Source: Candidatus Aminicenantes bacterium UBA2190
GTDB lineage: Bacteria > Acidobacteriota > Aminicenantia > UBA2199
NCBI GenBank assembly: GCA_002335385.1
Contig: DCVK01000058.1
Location: forward strand, 1 to 17,073
DNA length: 17,073 bases
Direction of reading: 5' to 3'
The notes beneath the pieces were generated by a model. It saw nothing but the letters and a program-made list of their open reading frames with translations. It ran no database searches and was not told the DNA's origin. Of this stretch, positions 5,748-14,113 are shown in pieces (the first letter of the stretch is position 1; each line of letters starts with the position of its first letter). A program made the position numbers and the translations under genes.

Positions 5748-7442
5748 ATGAAAAAAACAACGGGGCTTTTGCTGGCTATCCTGCTGTCCACTGCCGCCGC
5801 CCTGGCCCAGGAGAAGGGCAGCCGCTCATGGCAGGAAGACATCGATTACCTGGTCCGGCGCATCGAGATCATGCACCCGGACCCCTACGCCGTCTGCCCG
5901 CGGGAGGAGTTTCTCGGAATGAGAGACCGGCTGGTCAGCAAGATACCTGGAATGAGCGAAGCGGAGATCGTGATCTCCATCTCGGAATTGCTGGCCAGCC
6001 TGAATGACGGCCATACCCGCATGGGATTCGAGCTTTCCGATCCCGCCTGGCTCGACCGGACATTCCACCTGCTGCCTTTCATCTTTTTCCCCTTTGATGA
6101 CGGCGTCTTCCTGCTGGCCGGGCTGCCGGAACAGCGCCAGTGGGTCGGCTGGCAGGTCGTCCGCATCGGCGGCATGCCGGTCGAGGAGGCGGCCCGGCGG
6201 ATCGCCAGGCTTTACAGCAGCGACAACCCGTTCGCGGAGAGGAAGAACCTGTACTTCACGCTGGGCCTGGCGGAAATGCTGAAAAAGGTCGGCGCGGTCG
6301 CCGCGACCGACAAGATCGAACTCAGCCTGCGAAAACCCGGCGGCAAAGAGAGGAAAATAACCGTCAAAACAGTTCCCTTTCTTGGCATGGCCCGGCATCT
6401 CGGCACCTGGTATCCGCAGGCCGGCAACGGGCTGGCCACCATGAACGAGGCGGCCGGAAATCCCCTGCCCCTGTGGCTGAAGGAACGGGGAAAAGCCTTC
6501 TGGTTCGAGTACGTCCCGGGGGAGAAGATGATGTTCCTGCAGATCAACTCGCTGAATTTCCCCCATGACAATGGCAAAGGAAGTTTCGCAGAGTCCTGCG
6601 ACGGATTCTTCGCCGCCCTCGACCGTTGCGCTCCCGAGAAGCTCGTCATTGACATCCGGGCCAACCACGGCGGCAACCATGTGGAACTGCCTCTGCTGAA
6701 GGGTATTCTGGCCAGGCCCGCACTCGACCGGCCCGACCGGCTGTTCCTGGTCATCGGCCGGGTGACCTACTCGGCCGCCGTGCACTTCACCACCGTGTTC
6801 AGAAGATTCACCCATGCCACAACCATTGGCGAGCCGACCTCAGGCAGGCCCAACCATTACGGCGCCATAAGGAAATTCACACTGCCCAACCATCCGCAGG
6901 TCGCCATCGGCTGCTCGGTCGATTACTACCAGGATTCGCAGCCCTTTGATTTCAGCATCGCCCATGTTCCCGACATCCTGACGCCGATGACTTCTGCCGA
7001 TTACCGCGACAACATCGACCCGGCCATGGTCAAAGTGAGGGACTACGACCGGATACGCGCACAGGTGGCGGCATTGCAAAAGGAACTGGAAAAGGAATAT
7101 GCTGCAAGCGGCATGGCCGGCTTGACAAGGGCCTATGCCGCCGGGAAGCAGGAACTGCTGCGAAGCGGATACAATCCGGAGAAATTCCTGGACGAATTCA
7201 ACAACGAGTGGTTCTACGCCAACAAGAAAAGTCGGGCCGACTACCTGGACTTCCTGGCCTTCGCCTTCGCCGAGTGTCCGGCATCGATCGATTTTTGTTA
7301 TGCCCTGGCGGCCCAGCTCGAGGCGCAGGATCGGGTGCAGGAAGCAATTAAATTCTACAACCAGTGCCTGCAACTGAACCCTGCCTGCCACTATGCGAAG
7401 ATGAAGCTGGGCCTGCTGGAACTGCAGGAAGCGCTCCCGTAG
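5748..7442 (+). CDS. Secreted S41-family peptidase-like protein with C-terminal TPR
   Basis: Predicted periplasmic protein of 564 residues. A signal peptide is clear (MKKTTGLLLAILLSTAAALA, cleavage after residue 20 or so). An N-terminal helical region contains LNDGHTRMGF (H89), the histidine motif of tricorn/IRBP-like S41 proteins. The peptidase core has LVIDIRANHGGN (300-311), VTYSAAV with the presumed nucleophile S342, and TTIGEPTSGRPNHYG. The lysine that pairs with serine in CtpA-type enzymes lies 25 residues after it; here that place is R367, so a tricorn-like relay using H89 is more likely than a Ser/Lys dyad. No PDZ domain is evident. The last 50 residues form a tetratricopeptide-like helix pair. 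The start is fixed by AAGGAGG (5735-5741), 6 nt before the ATG; the open frame extends upstream to 5583 but without support. Substrate unknown. Confidence 0.85.
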   Translation: MKKTTGLLLAILLSTAAALAQEKGSRSWQEDIDYLVRRIEIMHPDPYAVCPREEFLGMRDRLVSKIPGMSEAEIVISISELLASLNDGHTRMGFELSDPAWLDRTFHLLPFIFFPFDDGVFLLAGLPEQRQWVGWQVVRIGGMPVEEAARRIARLYSSDNPFAERKNLYFTLGLAEMLKKVGAVAATDKIELSLRKPGGKERKITVKTVPFLGMARHLGTWYPQAGNGLATMNEAAGNPLPLWLKERGKAFWFEYVPGEKMMFLQINSLNFPHDNGKGSFAESCDGFFAALDRCAPEKLVIDIRANHGGNHVELPLLKGILARPALDRPDRLFLVIGRVTYSAAVHFTTVFRRFTHATTIGEPTSGRPNHYGAIRKFTLPNHPQVAIGCSVDYYQDSQPFDFSIAHVPDILTPMTSADYRDNIDPAMVKVRDYDRIRAQVAALQKELEKEYAASGMAGLTRAYAAGKQELLRSGYNPEKFLDEFNNEWFYANKKSRADYLDFLAFAFAECPASIDFCYALAAQLEAQDRVQEAIKFYNQCLQLNPACHYAKMKLGLLELQEALP

Positions 7443-7459
7443 AAACGGCCGGCCGGCTT

Positions 7460-7537
7460 TCAACCGGGCGAACGCTCGCGCAGCATGTGCAGCTGCCAGA
7501 GCTCGCAGGCGCTGGCGTGCAGCAGCGGCGCCAGCAG
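7460..7537 (-). pseudogene. Relic of the 3' end of a PrsW-like protease gene
   Basis: This 78-bp stretch aligns without gaps to 14114-14191, the last 25 codons and stop of the PrsW-like gene in this window, with 69 of 78 bases identical by eye. In the same frame on the minus strand it reads LLAPLLHASACELWQLHMLR and then ERSPG-stop. That is 21 of 25 residues identical to the intact gene. Homology ends abruptly at 7537, and an in-frame TAG follows two codons further upstream. It is therefore the broken tail of a paralogous copy. It lies between the S41 gene and the kinase promoter. Confidence 0.85.
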
Positions 7538-7571
7538 GCTCTAGTCGAAGCGTTTCCTTCATTATTTCAGG

Positions 7572-7598
7572 GCGGTTGCTTTTCCGGAAAAAGTCCGC
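7572..7598. promoter_or_regulatory. Interrupted palindrome upstream of the kinase promoter
   Basis: A perfect 12-bp palindrome TTTTCCGGAAAA (7580-7591) is flanked by outer arms GCGG (7572-7575) and CCGC (7595-7598). It ends 8 bp before the -35 box of the kinase promoter. No T-tract follows on either strand, so it is not a typical terminator. A protein-binding site is possible; this is only inference. Confidence 0.3.
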
Positions 7599-7605
7599 TC
7601 CCCGA

Positions 7606-7634
7606 TTGAAATTAAATTGATTTGTTTCTACAAT
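7606..7634 (+). promoter_or_regulatory. Sigma-70 promoter of the kinase-fusion gene
   Basis: TTGAAA (7606-7611), 17-bp spacer, TACAAT (7629-7634), each 5/6 to consensus. Transcription would start near 7641, leaving an 88-nt leader that contains TGG at 5-6 bp intervals (about 7649-7672) but no Shine-Dalgarno next to the ATG at 7729. Confidence 0.65.
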
Positions 7635-7728
7635 TACAGGCAAGGGGACTGGGAATGGCATGGAATGGGTTGGAAAGCACCTGCAAAACACTTCCACTCG
7701 CCCACTTTATGTCTAACGTATCAGAACC

Positions 7729-10698
7729 ATGATCGGAAAAATCGTTTCCCACTATAAATTAATCGAAAAAATCGGGCAAGGGGGCATGGGAGAAGTCTAT
7801 CTTGCTGAGGATACAAAACTTGAACGCCGGGTGGCGCTGAAATTCCTGCCGGCCCAATACAGCGCCGACGAGGAGGAGAAGAAGCGTTTCATCCACGAGG
7901 CCAAAGCCGCATCCGCATTGGACCATCCCAACATCTGCTCGGTGCATGAGATCGGCGAAACCCCCGAGGGCCAGCTCTTTATCGTCATGGGGTATTACGA
8001 AGGGAAGACCCTGAAGGAGAAAATCAAGGCCGGCCCCCTGCCGCTCAACGAGGCGGTGGCGCTCGCCATGCAAATCGTGGAGGGGTTGCAGGAAGCGCAC
8101 CGCAAGGGGATCATCCACCGCGATTTGAAGCCTGCCAATATCATGCTCACCGAGCAGGGGCTGGCCAAGATTGTCGATTTCGGATTGGCGAAACTGAAGG
8201 GCATGTCCCGGCTGACCAAAACCGGCACCACCCTGGGCACGGTGGCCTACATGTCACCGGAGCAGGCCCTGGGCAAGGAAGTGGACCAGCGTAGCGACAT
8301 CTGGTCGCTGGGGGTTATCCTCTACGAGATGCTGACCGGCAAGCTGCCTTTTGCCGGCGAGTACGACCAGGCCGTGTTGTACGCCGTGATCAACGAGGAG
8401 CCGGAATCGATCGCCAAGCTGAGGAGCGACATCCCCGACGACTTGCGACGCATTGTGCGCCAGGCGTTGGCCAAGAAACCTGAAAACCGTTATCAATCAG
8501 CGGACGAATTACTGAAAGAACTGAAGAAGTTTCATCGGAGCATCGTGGCTCCGGAAACGGTTGTTTTCAGTTTCAGGCGTTTCTTTTTTCGGGCAAAGAT
8601 CTTGGTTCCCGCCCTCCTGAGCTTGTGCCTGCTCGCTCCCGCCATGGTCTTTTATCTGAAGCACCAGGCCAAAGTCAGATGGGCCAGGGATGTTGCTCTT
8701 CCGGAAATCGGGCGGCTGATCGAGGCAAACGATATGTGGCGGGATCTCGTTCCGGTATACAGACTCGCGGAAAAAGCGGAAGCATTCATCCCTCATGATC
8801 CCAAGCTGGCAGAACTCTTCGCGAAATGCTCGGTGAAGATCAACATCAGGACAGAACCGGCCGGGGCAAAGATTTTCATGAAAGAATACAAGGCCCCGGC
8901 AAACGAATGGACATTCCTGGGTGTTTCACCGATCGAGAAGATCAGATTGCCTATTGGCAACTTCAGATTGAAAATGGAAAAGGAGGGATATGAGACGGTC
9001 CTGGCCGCTTCTTCCACCTGGAATATTGATTTTACAAACCCTGATATGGTTATTCCCTTTGATATCGTAAGAGTCCTGAATAAAAATGGCGCCATTCCGC
9101 AGGGCATGACACGGGTCATGGGGGCGGAAACACCGGTTGGAAAGTTAGACGATTTCTATATCGATAAGAACGAAGTCACGAACAGGCAATTCAAGGATTT
9201 CATCAACAAAGGCGGATACCGGAACCAAAAATATTGGCTGCAGAAATTCATCACGGATGGAAAGGAGTTGACCTGGGACGAAGCAGTCAAACTATTCGTT
9301 GACCAAACGGGGCAGCCCGGACCGGCCGGATGGCAGGCCGGGGATTATCCCGAGGGACAGGCCGATTATCCGTTGCAAGGGATAAGCTGGTACGAAGCGG
9401 CGGCATATGCCGAATTTGCCGGGAAAAGCCTGCCAACAGCATATCATTGGGGGGTGGCGCAGGGGGAATACACCCCGATGATCCAGTCGGCGGCCTTTGG
9501 AGGGGGCGGCTTATTAATTTACCAATTCAGCAATTTCCTGGGCAAGGGCCCGGTCCCGGTCGGGAGTCTCATGGGGATCACGTCCTACGGAGCAATGGAT
9601 ATGGCGGGAAATGTCCGGGAATGGTGCTGGAACGAAGCCCCCATAGGAAGAGTCATTCGCGGCGGAGCCTGGGGCGATGCGACCTACATGTTCTGCAGTC
9701 TGACCCAATCTCCGGCCATGGATCGATCCGCCAAGAACGGGGTTCGCTGCGCTCTCTACCCTGATCGAGAGATTATCCCGGATTCCGCTTTTCAAACCAT
9801 TAAAATATTGGGCCTTCCGCTCCTTGGTGAAATGGCGGATATCACCAAAGAGACGCCGGTCACGGATCCAATATTCCAGGTTTTCAAAGAGCAGTTCTCC
9901 TATGACAAAACGGATTTAAGGGCCCGCGTGGATGCAAGGAAAGAAACCCCCGAATGGTCTCAAGAAAGGATAAGTTTTGACGCCGCTTACGGCGGCGAGC
10001 GGGTTATAGCCTGGCTTTTTCTTCCCAAGAACGCCGCGCCCCCCTACCAGGCCGTCATCTACATGGGCGCTGATGCTTCCGTGTTTGAAACGAGTCAAAA
10101 CATCAACAACTTTTGGGAATTCCCCATGTTCGTTTCTTTTCTCGTAAAGAATGGCCGGGCAGTTCTCTTTCCCGTCGTGAAAGGATTTTTCGAGCGCGGG
10201 AATGATGCGCTGACTTCAATCATCGAAAGCGACCGGGCTTCCCGCCAATGGACGGAAGTATTGATCCAGCAGGTCAAGGATCTCAAGAGGTCGATCGACT
10301 ATCTGGAGACCCGTCCGGATATCGACAACCGGAAGCTCGCTTATGAAGGCATGAGTCACGGAGGGTCGATCGCTCCTGTCTGCCTGGCTGTCGAGGAACG
10401 CTTCAAGGTCAGTGTTCTATTGGCGGGAGGTTTCCGCATCTGGGGAATGGGACGGCCGGAAGTGAATGCAATCAATTATGTCTCGAGGGTGAAAATACCC
10501 ACTCTCATGTTGAATGGCAAGTATGACTGGGTTTTTCCTTTCGAGACCTCGCAAAAACCGATGTTCGATCGTTTGGGGACTCCGGCCGAGCACAAGAAGT
10601 TCCTGTTGTACGAGACCGACCATATCCCGCCTGTAAACGGAATGATAAGGGAAACACTGGCCTGGCTTGACAAGTACCTGGGCCCGGTAAAACGATGA
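7729..10698 (+). CDS. Membrane Ser/Thr kinase fused to PEGA, SUMF1/FGE-like and alpha/beta-hydrolase domains
   Basis: A 989-residue multidomain signalling protein. Residues 1-270 are a PknB-type kinase with all key residues: glycine loop GQGGMGEVY (16-24), K38, E57, HRDLKPAN (130-137), DFG (150-152) and YMSPEQA. One membrane span (about 290-310) should leave the remainder in the periplasm. A PEGA-like domain (about 368-440) begins VKINIRTEPAGAKIF. A SUMF1/formylglycine-generating-enzyme fold (about 457-677) has FYIDKNEVTNRQFKDF, ISWYEAAAYAEF, MAGNVREWCWN and RGGAWGD. The C-terminus (about 700-989) is a dienelactone-hydrolase or prolyl-oligopeptidase-like domain with GMSHGGS (nucleophile S876), D933 and H965 as a plausible triad. 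The SUMF1 domain lacks the GGSxxC...C cysteine pair of true formylglycine-generating enzymes (C656 only nearby), so that activity is doubtful. Promoter at 7606-7634; terminator at 10857-10892. Fusions of this type are known in Acidobacteriota-like genomes; the target is unknown. Confidence 0.92.
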   Translation: MIGKIVSHYKLIEKIGQGGMGEVYLAEDTKLERRVALKFLPAQYSADEEEKKRFIHEAKAASALDHPNICSVHEIGETPEGQLFIVMGYYEGKTLKEKIKAGPLPLNEAVALAMQIVEGLQEAHRKGIIHRDLKPANIMLTEQGLAKIVDFGLAKLKGMSRLTKTGTTLGTVAYMSPEQALGKEVDQRSDIWSLGVILYEMLTGKLPFAGEYDQAVLYAVINEEPESIAKLRSDIPDDLRRIVRQALAKKPENRYQSADELLKELKKFHRSIVAPETVVFSFRRFFFRAKILVPALLSLCLLAPAMVFYLKHQAKVRWARDVALPEIGRLIEANDMWRDLVPVYRLAEKAEAFIPHDPKLAELFAKCSVKINIRTEPAGAKIFMKEYKAPANEWTFLGVSPIEKIRLPIGNFRLKMEKEGYETVLAASSTWNIDFTNPDMVIPFDIVRVLNKNGAIPQGMTRVMGAETPVGKLDDFYIDKNEVTNRQFKDFINKGGYRNQKYWLQKFITDGKELTWDEAVKLFVDQTGQPGPAGWQAGDYPEGQADYPLQGISWYEAAAYAEFAGKSLPTAYHWGVAQGEYTPMIQSAAFGGGGLLIYQFSNFLGKGPVPVGSLMGITSYGAMDMAGNVREWCWNEAPIGRVIRGGAWGDATYMFCSLTQSPAMDRSAKNGVRCALYPDREIIPDSAFQTIKILGLPLLGEMADITKETPVTDPIFQVFKEQFSYDKTDLRARVDARKETPEWSQERISFDAAYGGERVIAWLFLPKNAAPPYQAVIYMGADASVFETSQNINNFWEFPMFVSFLVKNGRAVLFPVVKGFFERGNDALTSIIESDRASRQWTEVLIQQVKDLKRSIDYLETRPDIDNRKLAYEGMSHGGSIAPVCLAVEERFKVSVLLAGGFRIWGMGRPEVNAINYVSRVKIPTLMLNGKYDWVFPFETSQKPMFDRLGTPAEHKKFLLYETDHIPPVNGMIRETLAWLDKYLGPVKR

Positions 10699-10711
10699 GC
10701 AGAGGACAAGA

Positions 10712-10774
10712 ATGAACGGCCAAACCGTCTCCCATTACCGGATCCTGGAAAAGATTGTTTTTGGACCTGCCTGA
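10712..10774 (+). pseudogene. Truncated start of a second Ser/Thr kinase gene
   Basis: Fourteen bases after the stop codon of the kinase fusion, an ATG preceded by AGAGG opens a 20-codon frame. Its first 15 residues, MNGQTVSHYRILEKI, match the start of the upstream kinase (MIGKIVSHYKLIEKI) at 9 of 15 positions, with conservative changes at several others. The kinase glycine loop should follow directly, but the frame instead reads VFGPA and stops, and no kinase sequence can be recognised after it. It is therefore the leftover head of a tandem kinase gene whose body was deleted. It may still be translated as a 20-residue peptide. Confidence 0.7.
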
Positions 10775-10856
10775 TACCCTGAGAATCGAAATATCGTTCC
10801 ATTGCATTTGTCTGCATCCAGCGCGAACAGCGGAATAAGGGGGATGAATTCCGAAC

Positions 10857-10892
10857 AAAAAATCTCCTGCCCTGGAGGAGGCAGGGCTTTTT
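10857..10892. terminator. Bidirectional rho-independent terminator between convergent genes
   Basis: On the plus strand GCCCTG (10869-10874), loop GAGGAGG, CAGGGC (10882-10887) is followed by TTTTT (10888-10892). On the minus strand an alternative stem, CCTGCC (10866-10871) with GGCAGG (10880-10885), is followed three bases on by six T (complement of 10857-10862). It can end both the kinase transcript and the receptor transcript. Confidence 0.8.
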
Positions 10893-10924
10893 ATGTCTGT
10901 TAACTGATTATATTAGCTGACGGT

Positions 10925-13900
10925 CTAAAAGCCGAATTTAAAGCCGAGGCGGGCGGTCAGCGGAGCGTAGAAGTTGCACTTCATGAGATAGCGCGGGTCG
11001 AGCACGGGCTCGTAGTCGTTGATGTCCCATGAACCCTGGGCGATCCTTTCGTCGGAGATGGCCACGGAGCCATAGTTGTAGATCGGGAAGATGCGCTGTG
11101 CGGTCTTGATATCGAAGATGTTGTCGACGTTCAGGTTGATGTTCAGGTTGCTCTTGCCGAGCTTGAGGTTGTATTCCACGTAGAAGTTGGCGAACCACAG
11201 GAAGGGGGCGCGCTTCTGGTCAGCGCGGCCGAAAGGCAGGTAGCCCTGGTAACCCATGATCCATTCGGTGGAGGTGGGAGTGCCGCTCATCGCATTGAGC
11301 ACGATGCCGGTGGTGATGCCGAAGGGGAAGCTGTAGGAGCCATAGGCCTTGAAGTAGTGGGGGCGGTCGCCGGGCAGCGGGCCGGTGGAGGGCTTCAGGT
11401 CGCGGGTCAGGGAGACGTACCAGTTGTCGAAGTAGCGCTCGACGTTCGGGTCGGTGCGGCCGACCTCGTCGCCCGAGGCCAGGCCGTTGTAGTTGCCCTT
11501 CAGCGAGCTGAAGGTGTAGGAGACGCCGCCCAACCAGTTGTCGGAGAAGCGCTTGTCGAGGGCGAGGTTGAGGGCGTAGTAGTCGCGCAGGGCTTTGGTG
11601 CAATCCGGGGCGGCCATGGGGATCAGGCCGGAGGCCCTGGCTTCGGCGTATTTTTCCTTGAGGAACTCGCTGCCGGGGTTGGTGATGTAGTACATTTCGC
11701 CCATGGGCAGCAGAATGCCGCAGTCCTCAATGGCCCAGAGCAGGTGCTTGTTGACCAGGCGCACGGAGAGGGTCAAGCCTTCCCGCAGTCTCTTCTCGAG
11801 TCCGAAGGAGATTTCCCGCTGCGTCATGGGCTTCATGTCGGGATCGATGGAATCGAAAGAGGGGGGGCGGAAATCGAATGTGTAAGGAGCGGGAAGGAGC
11901 AGGCGGCCCGGGAAGTAGCCGTTGACGCCGATCTTGTCCCATTCGTAGGTGTCCAGGGCGTAGTAGGTGCTTTTCCACTTGGTGCCGCCGAAGGAACCGG
12001 CGGCCATATCCAGTTTCATGACGTCATAGAAAAGCCCGTAGGAACCGAACACTTTCAGGGAGGAGTCGCCCTTGACGTCCCAGACGAAGCCCAGGCGCGG
12101 GGCGAGCTTGTCGGCGAAACCGAATTGGATCGGCTTCAGGTTCTCAAAATCGGGGTTGCCCGTGGCGTAGGAAGGGATGTACTCGGATTCGGCACGCACG
12201 CCGAAGTTGATGGTGAAGCGGTTGGCGATGGTCCAGGAATCCTGGATGTAGCCGGAGTACATGTTGCAGTAAGCATTGAAGTACCAACCATAGGGGCCGG
12301 CCACGTCGTTGTTGCGCACGCCATAGTAGCCGTACTTGCCGCGGCCGTAGTTGACGCCGTAGGCAATGAAATCGCGGTCCCAAGCAAAGAACAGGATCGG
12401 GAAAGGGGGGGTTTCGTCGACATTCTCTCCTCTGCGGGCCCAGTTGAAGCCGGCTTTCCAGGAATGTTCGCCGCCGAAGTTCATGAAGTAGGAAAGGTTA
12501 GCGCTAATGCTCAGCTTTTCCTCGATGCTTTTTTTCACGACCGACGAATTGCCGCGGCTGTAGTTGAAGTAGCCCAAGGGCTTCTGGTAGGAGGCGGGCA
12601 CGTCGAGAAGGCCGATGTTGGTGGTTCTGAAGTAGCCGCCGGGCGCTTCGGTCAGGAACTGGAAGCAGGGCTCGGTTGGCTGAACGAGCTGCTTGTTCTG
12701 GTTGGTCTTGAAGTAGCCGGCTCGGCCGCTCAACATGACGTTGTTGCCCAGGGTCAGGTCGGCGCTGAAACTGCCCGAGAGGTTGGGGAAAGAGAAGCCG
12801 TAGTCATTATAGGATATGTCAGGATTGGAGTTGCCGAAGGAATTGGACAGATCGCCCTTGTACTTGTGGAAGTTGTTGACCACGCTGGCGCCCAGGCGCA
12901 GGTTCTTGAACGGCTGGGCGTTCAGCTTGACCGAGAAGTTCATATAGTTTTCCGTACGCTGCCAATCCCTGACATCCCCATAGAAGTAGGTGGTGGTGCG
13001 GGTGTTGGCGTAATAGCTCGGCATGAGCGCGCCGAAGAACCAGAGTTTGTCCTTGAAGATGTAGCCGCCGAGGTTGAAGCCGCCCTCGTATTTCCGGTCA
13101 TCGTTCACGCCATAATACGTGTCATACGGATAATAGACGGCTTTGGAAGTATCATAGACGTCCAGATCCAGTATGTCACGGGACTTGGCACGCAGGGCAG
13201 AACCTTCAAAATAGCCTATGACTTCGCCGTGGAACTCGTTGCCGCCGGAGCGGGTGACGACGTTGATGACGCCGCCCAACGAACCGCCGAATTCGGCAGC
13301 GTAGCCGGAAGCTTTGACCTGGACTTCGTCGACGAAATCGAACGACACGCTCTGGCCGGCACTCCCGTCCAAAATGTCGGTAGTGTCGGCGCCGTCGACG
13401 TAGTACATGTTCTCCAGGCCCGAGGCGCCGTCGACCGACGTGCCGCCAAGCAGTAGTTTTTCACTGGAGATGCCCGGAACAACGATCGCCAGGGAGTCGA
13501 AATTGCGGCCCATGGGCAGGGCCTGGAACATTTCGAGGGTCATGGTCATGCCCTTGGTTGTGCTCTTGATATCGATCTGGCCGACCTGGCCGGTGATGGT
13601 CACGGCTTCTTCGATGCTGCCGAGTTTCATGGTGACCTTCAGGTTGAGGGTTTGTTCGAGCGTCAGTTGAACGTTTTCCCTGACAACGGTCTGAAGCCCA
13701 TGCAGGGAGAAGACCAGTTTGTATGAACCCGGTGTCAAGTATGCCAGCCTGAATACGCCGTTTTCATCGGTCACCGACGTTGTCTTGCCGACCAGCTTCG
13801 GGCTGGTGGCTTCGACCGTGACGCCGCGAACGAATGAACCGTCTTCCAGCTGGACCGTGCCGATGATCCTGGCGGTCGTCTGCTGGGCGGCCAGCGCCCC

Positions 13901-13954
13901 GGCCAAGAACAATAGGCCTGCGACTAATAAAGTAAAATTTTTGCAATGGCTCAT
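10925..13954 (-). CDS. TonB-dependent outer-membrane receptor, Oar-like, with carboxypeptidase-regulatory domain
   Basis: Outer-membrane beta-barrel protein that imports, or otherwise handles, an unknown ligand using TonB energy. The 1009 residues comprise a signal peptide (1-23, ending ALAAQ), a carboxypeptidase-regulatory-like beta-sandwich (about 26-112, with GTVQLEDGSFVRGVTVEAT and LTPGSYKL), a plug (about 118-240, with VDGADTTDI and YAAEFGGSLGGVINVVTRSG), and a barrel rich in aromatic and acidic strands. The C-terminus is ARLGFKFGF, a typical BAM recognition strand ending in Phe. The domain order matches the Oar/SusC-like group common in Acidobacteriota. I chose the ATG at 13952-13954, with GGGGGAGGG (13959-13967) before it. 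A TTG 15 nt upstream lies inside that binding site. No adjacent lipoprotein, SusD or exbBD gene hints at the substrate. Confidence 0.93.
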   Translation of the reverse strand: MSHCKNFTLLVAGLLFLAGALAAQQTTARIIGTVQLEDGSFVRGVTVEATSPKLVGKTTSVTDENGVFRLAYLTPGSYKLVFSLHGLQTVVRENVQLTLEQTLNLKVTMKLGSIEEAVTITGQVGQIDIKSTTKGMTMTLEMFQALPMGRNFDSLAIVVPGISSEKLLLGGTSVDGASGLENMYYVDGADTTDILDGSAGQSVSFDFVDEVQVKASGYAAEFGGSLGGVINVVTRSGGNEFHGEVIGYFEGSALRAKSRDILDLDVYDTSKAVYYPYDTYYGVNDDRKYEGGFNLGGYIFKDKLWFFGALMPSYYANTRTTTYFYGDVRDWQRTENYMNFSVKLNAQPFKNLRLGASVVNNFHKYKGDLSNSFGNSNPDISYNDYGFSFPNLSGSFSADLTLGNNVMLSGRAGYFKTNQNKQLVQPTEPCFQFLTEAPGGYFRTTNIGLLDVPASYQKPLGYFNYSRGNSSVVKKSIEEKLSISANLSYFMNFGGEHSWKAGFNWARRGENVDETPPFPILFFAWDRDFIAYGVNYGRGKYGYYGVRNNDVAGPYGWYFNAYCNMYSGYIQDSWTIANRFTINFGVRAESEYIPSYATGNPDFENLKPIQFGFADKLAPRLGFVWDVKGDSSLKVFGSYGLFYDVMKLDMAAGSFGGTKWKSTYYALDTYEWDKIGVNGYFPGRLLLPAPYTFDFRPPSFDSIDPDMKPMTQREISFGLEKRLREGLTLSVRLVNKHLLWAIEDCGILLPMGEMYYITNPGSEFLKEKYAEARASGLIPMAAPDCTKALRDYYALNLALDKRFSDNWLGGVSYTFSSLKGNYNGLASGDEVGRTDPNVERYFDNWYVSLTRDLKPSTGPLPGDRPHYFKAYGSYSFPFGITTGIVLNAMSGTPTSTEWIMGYQGYLPFGRADQKRAPFLWFANFYVEYNLKLGKSNLNINLNVDNIFDIKTAQRIFPIYNYGSVAISDERIAQGSWDINDYEPVLDPRYLMKCNFYAPLTARLGFKFGF

Positions 13955-14004
13955 TGTACCCTCCCCCAAATCCCCTTAATTTCTCCCTCGTCACCTATGC
14001 ATAA

Positions 14005-14033
14005 AATATATAAAGGTTCTTTTTAAAAAGCAA
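14005..14033 (-). promoter_or_regulatory. Putative sigma-70 promoter of the TonB-dependent receptor gene
   Basis: Minus strand TTGCTT (14028-14033), 17-bp spacer, TATATT (14005-14010); 4/6 and 5/6 to consensus. The predicted start near 13998 leaves a leader of about 44 nt that ends in a G-rich stretch containing the ribosome binding site. It lies in the 159-bp gap after the PrsW-like gene, in which I see no clear terminator. Confidence 0.55.
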
Positions 14034-14113
14034 TAAAATTAAATATTTCGCTGAAAAACCTGACAAAAATAAAATCAACAACTCCGATCCTGACAGCGGA
14101 AGCAAAACGGCGC

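Noticed and set aside
9097..9759. Active formylglycine-generating enzyme that matures sulfatases
   Set aside because: The GGSxxC...C cysteine pair is missing (RGGAWGDATYMFC instead), and no sulfatase gene is in the window.
11357..13456. 699-codon plus-strand frame opposite the TonB-dependent receptor
   Set aside because: Val/Gly/Glu-rich shadow with no start signal, while the minus strand has signal peptide, plug and barrel features throughout.
14030..14113. Rho-independent terminator after the PrsW-like gene
   Set aside because: Only a five-base CGCTG/CAGCG pair with a long loop is seen, and no clean hairpin plus T-tract.
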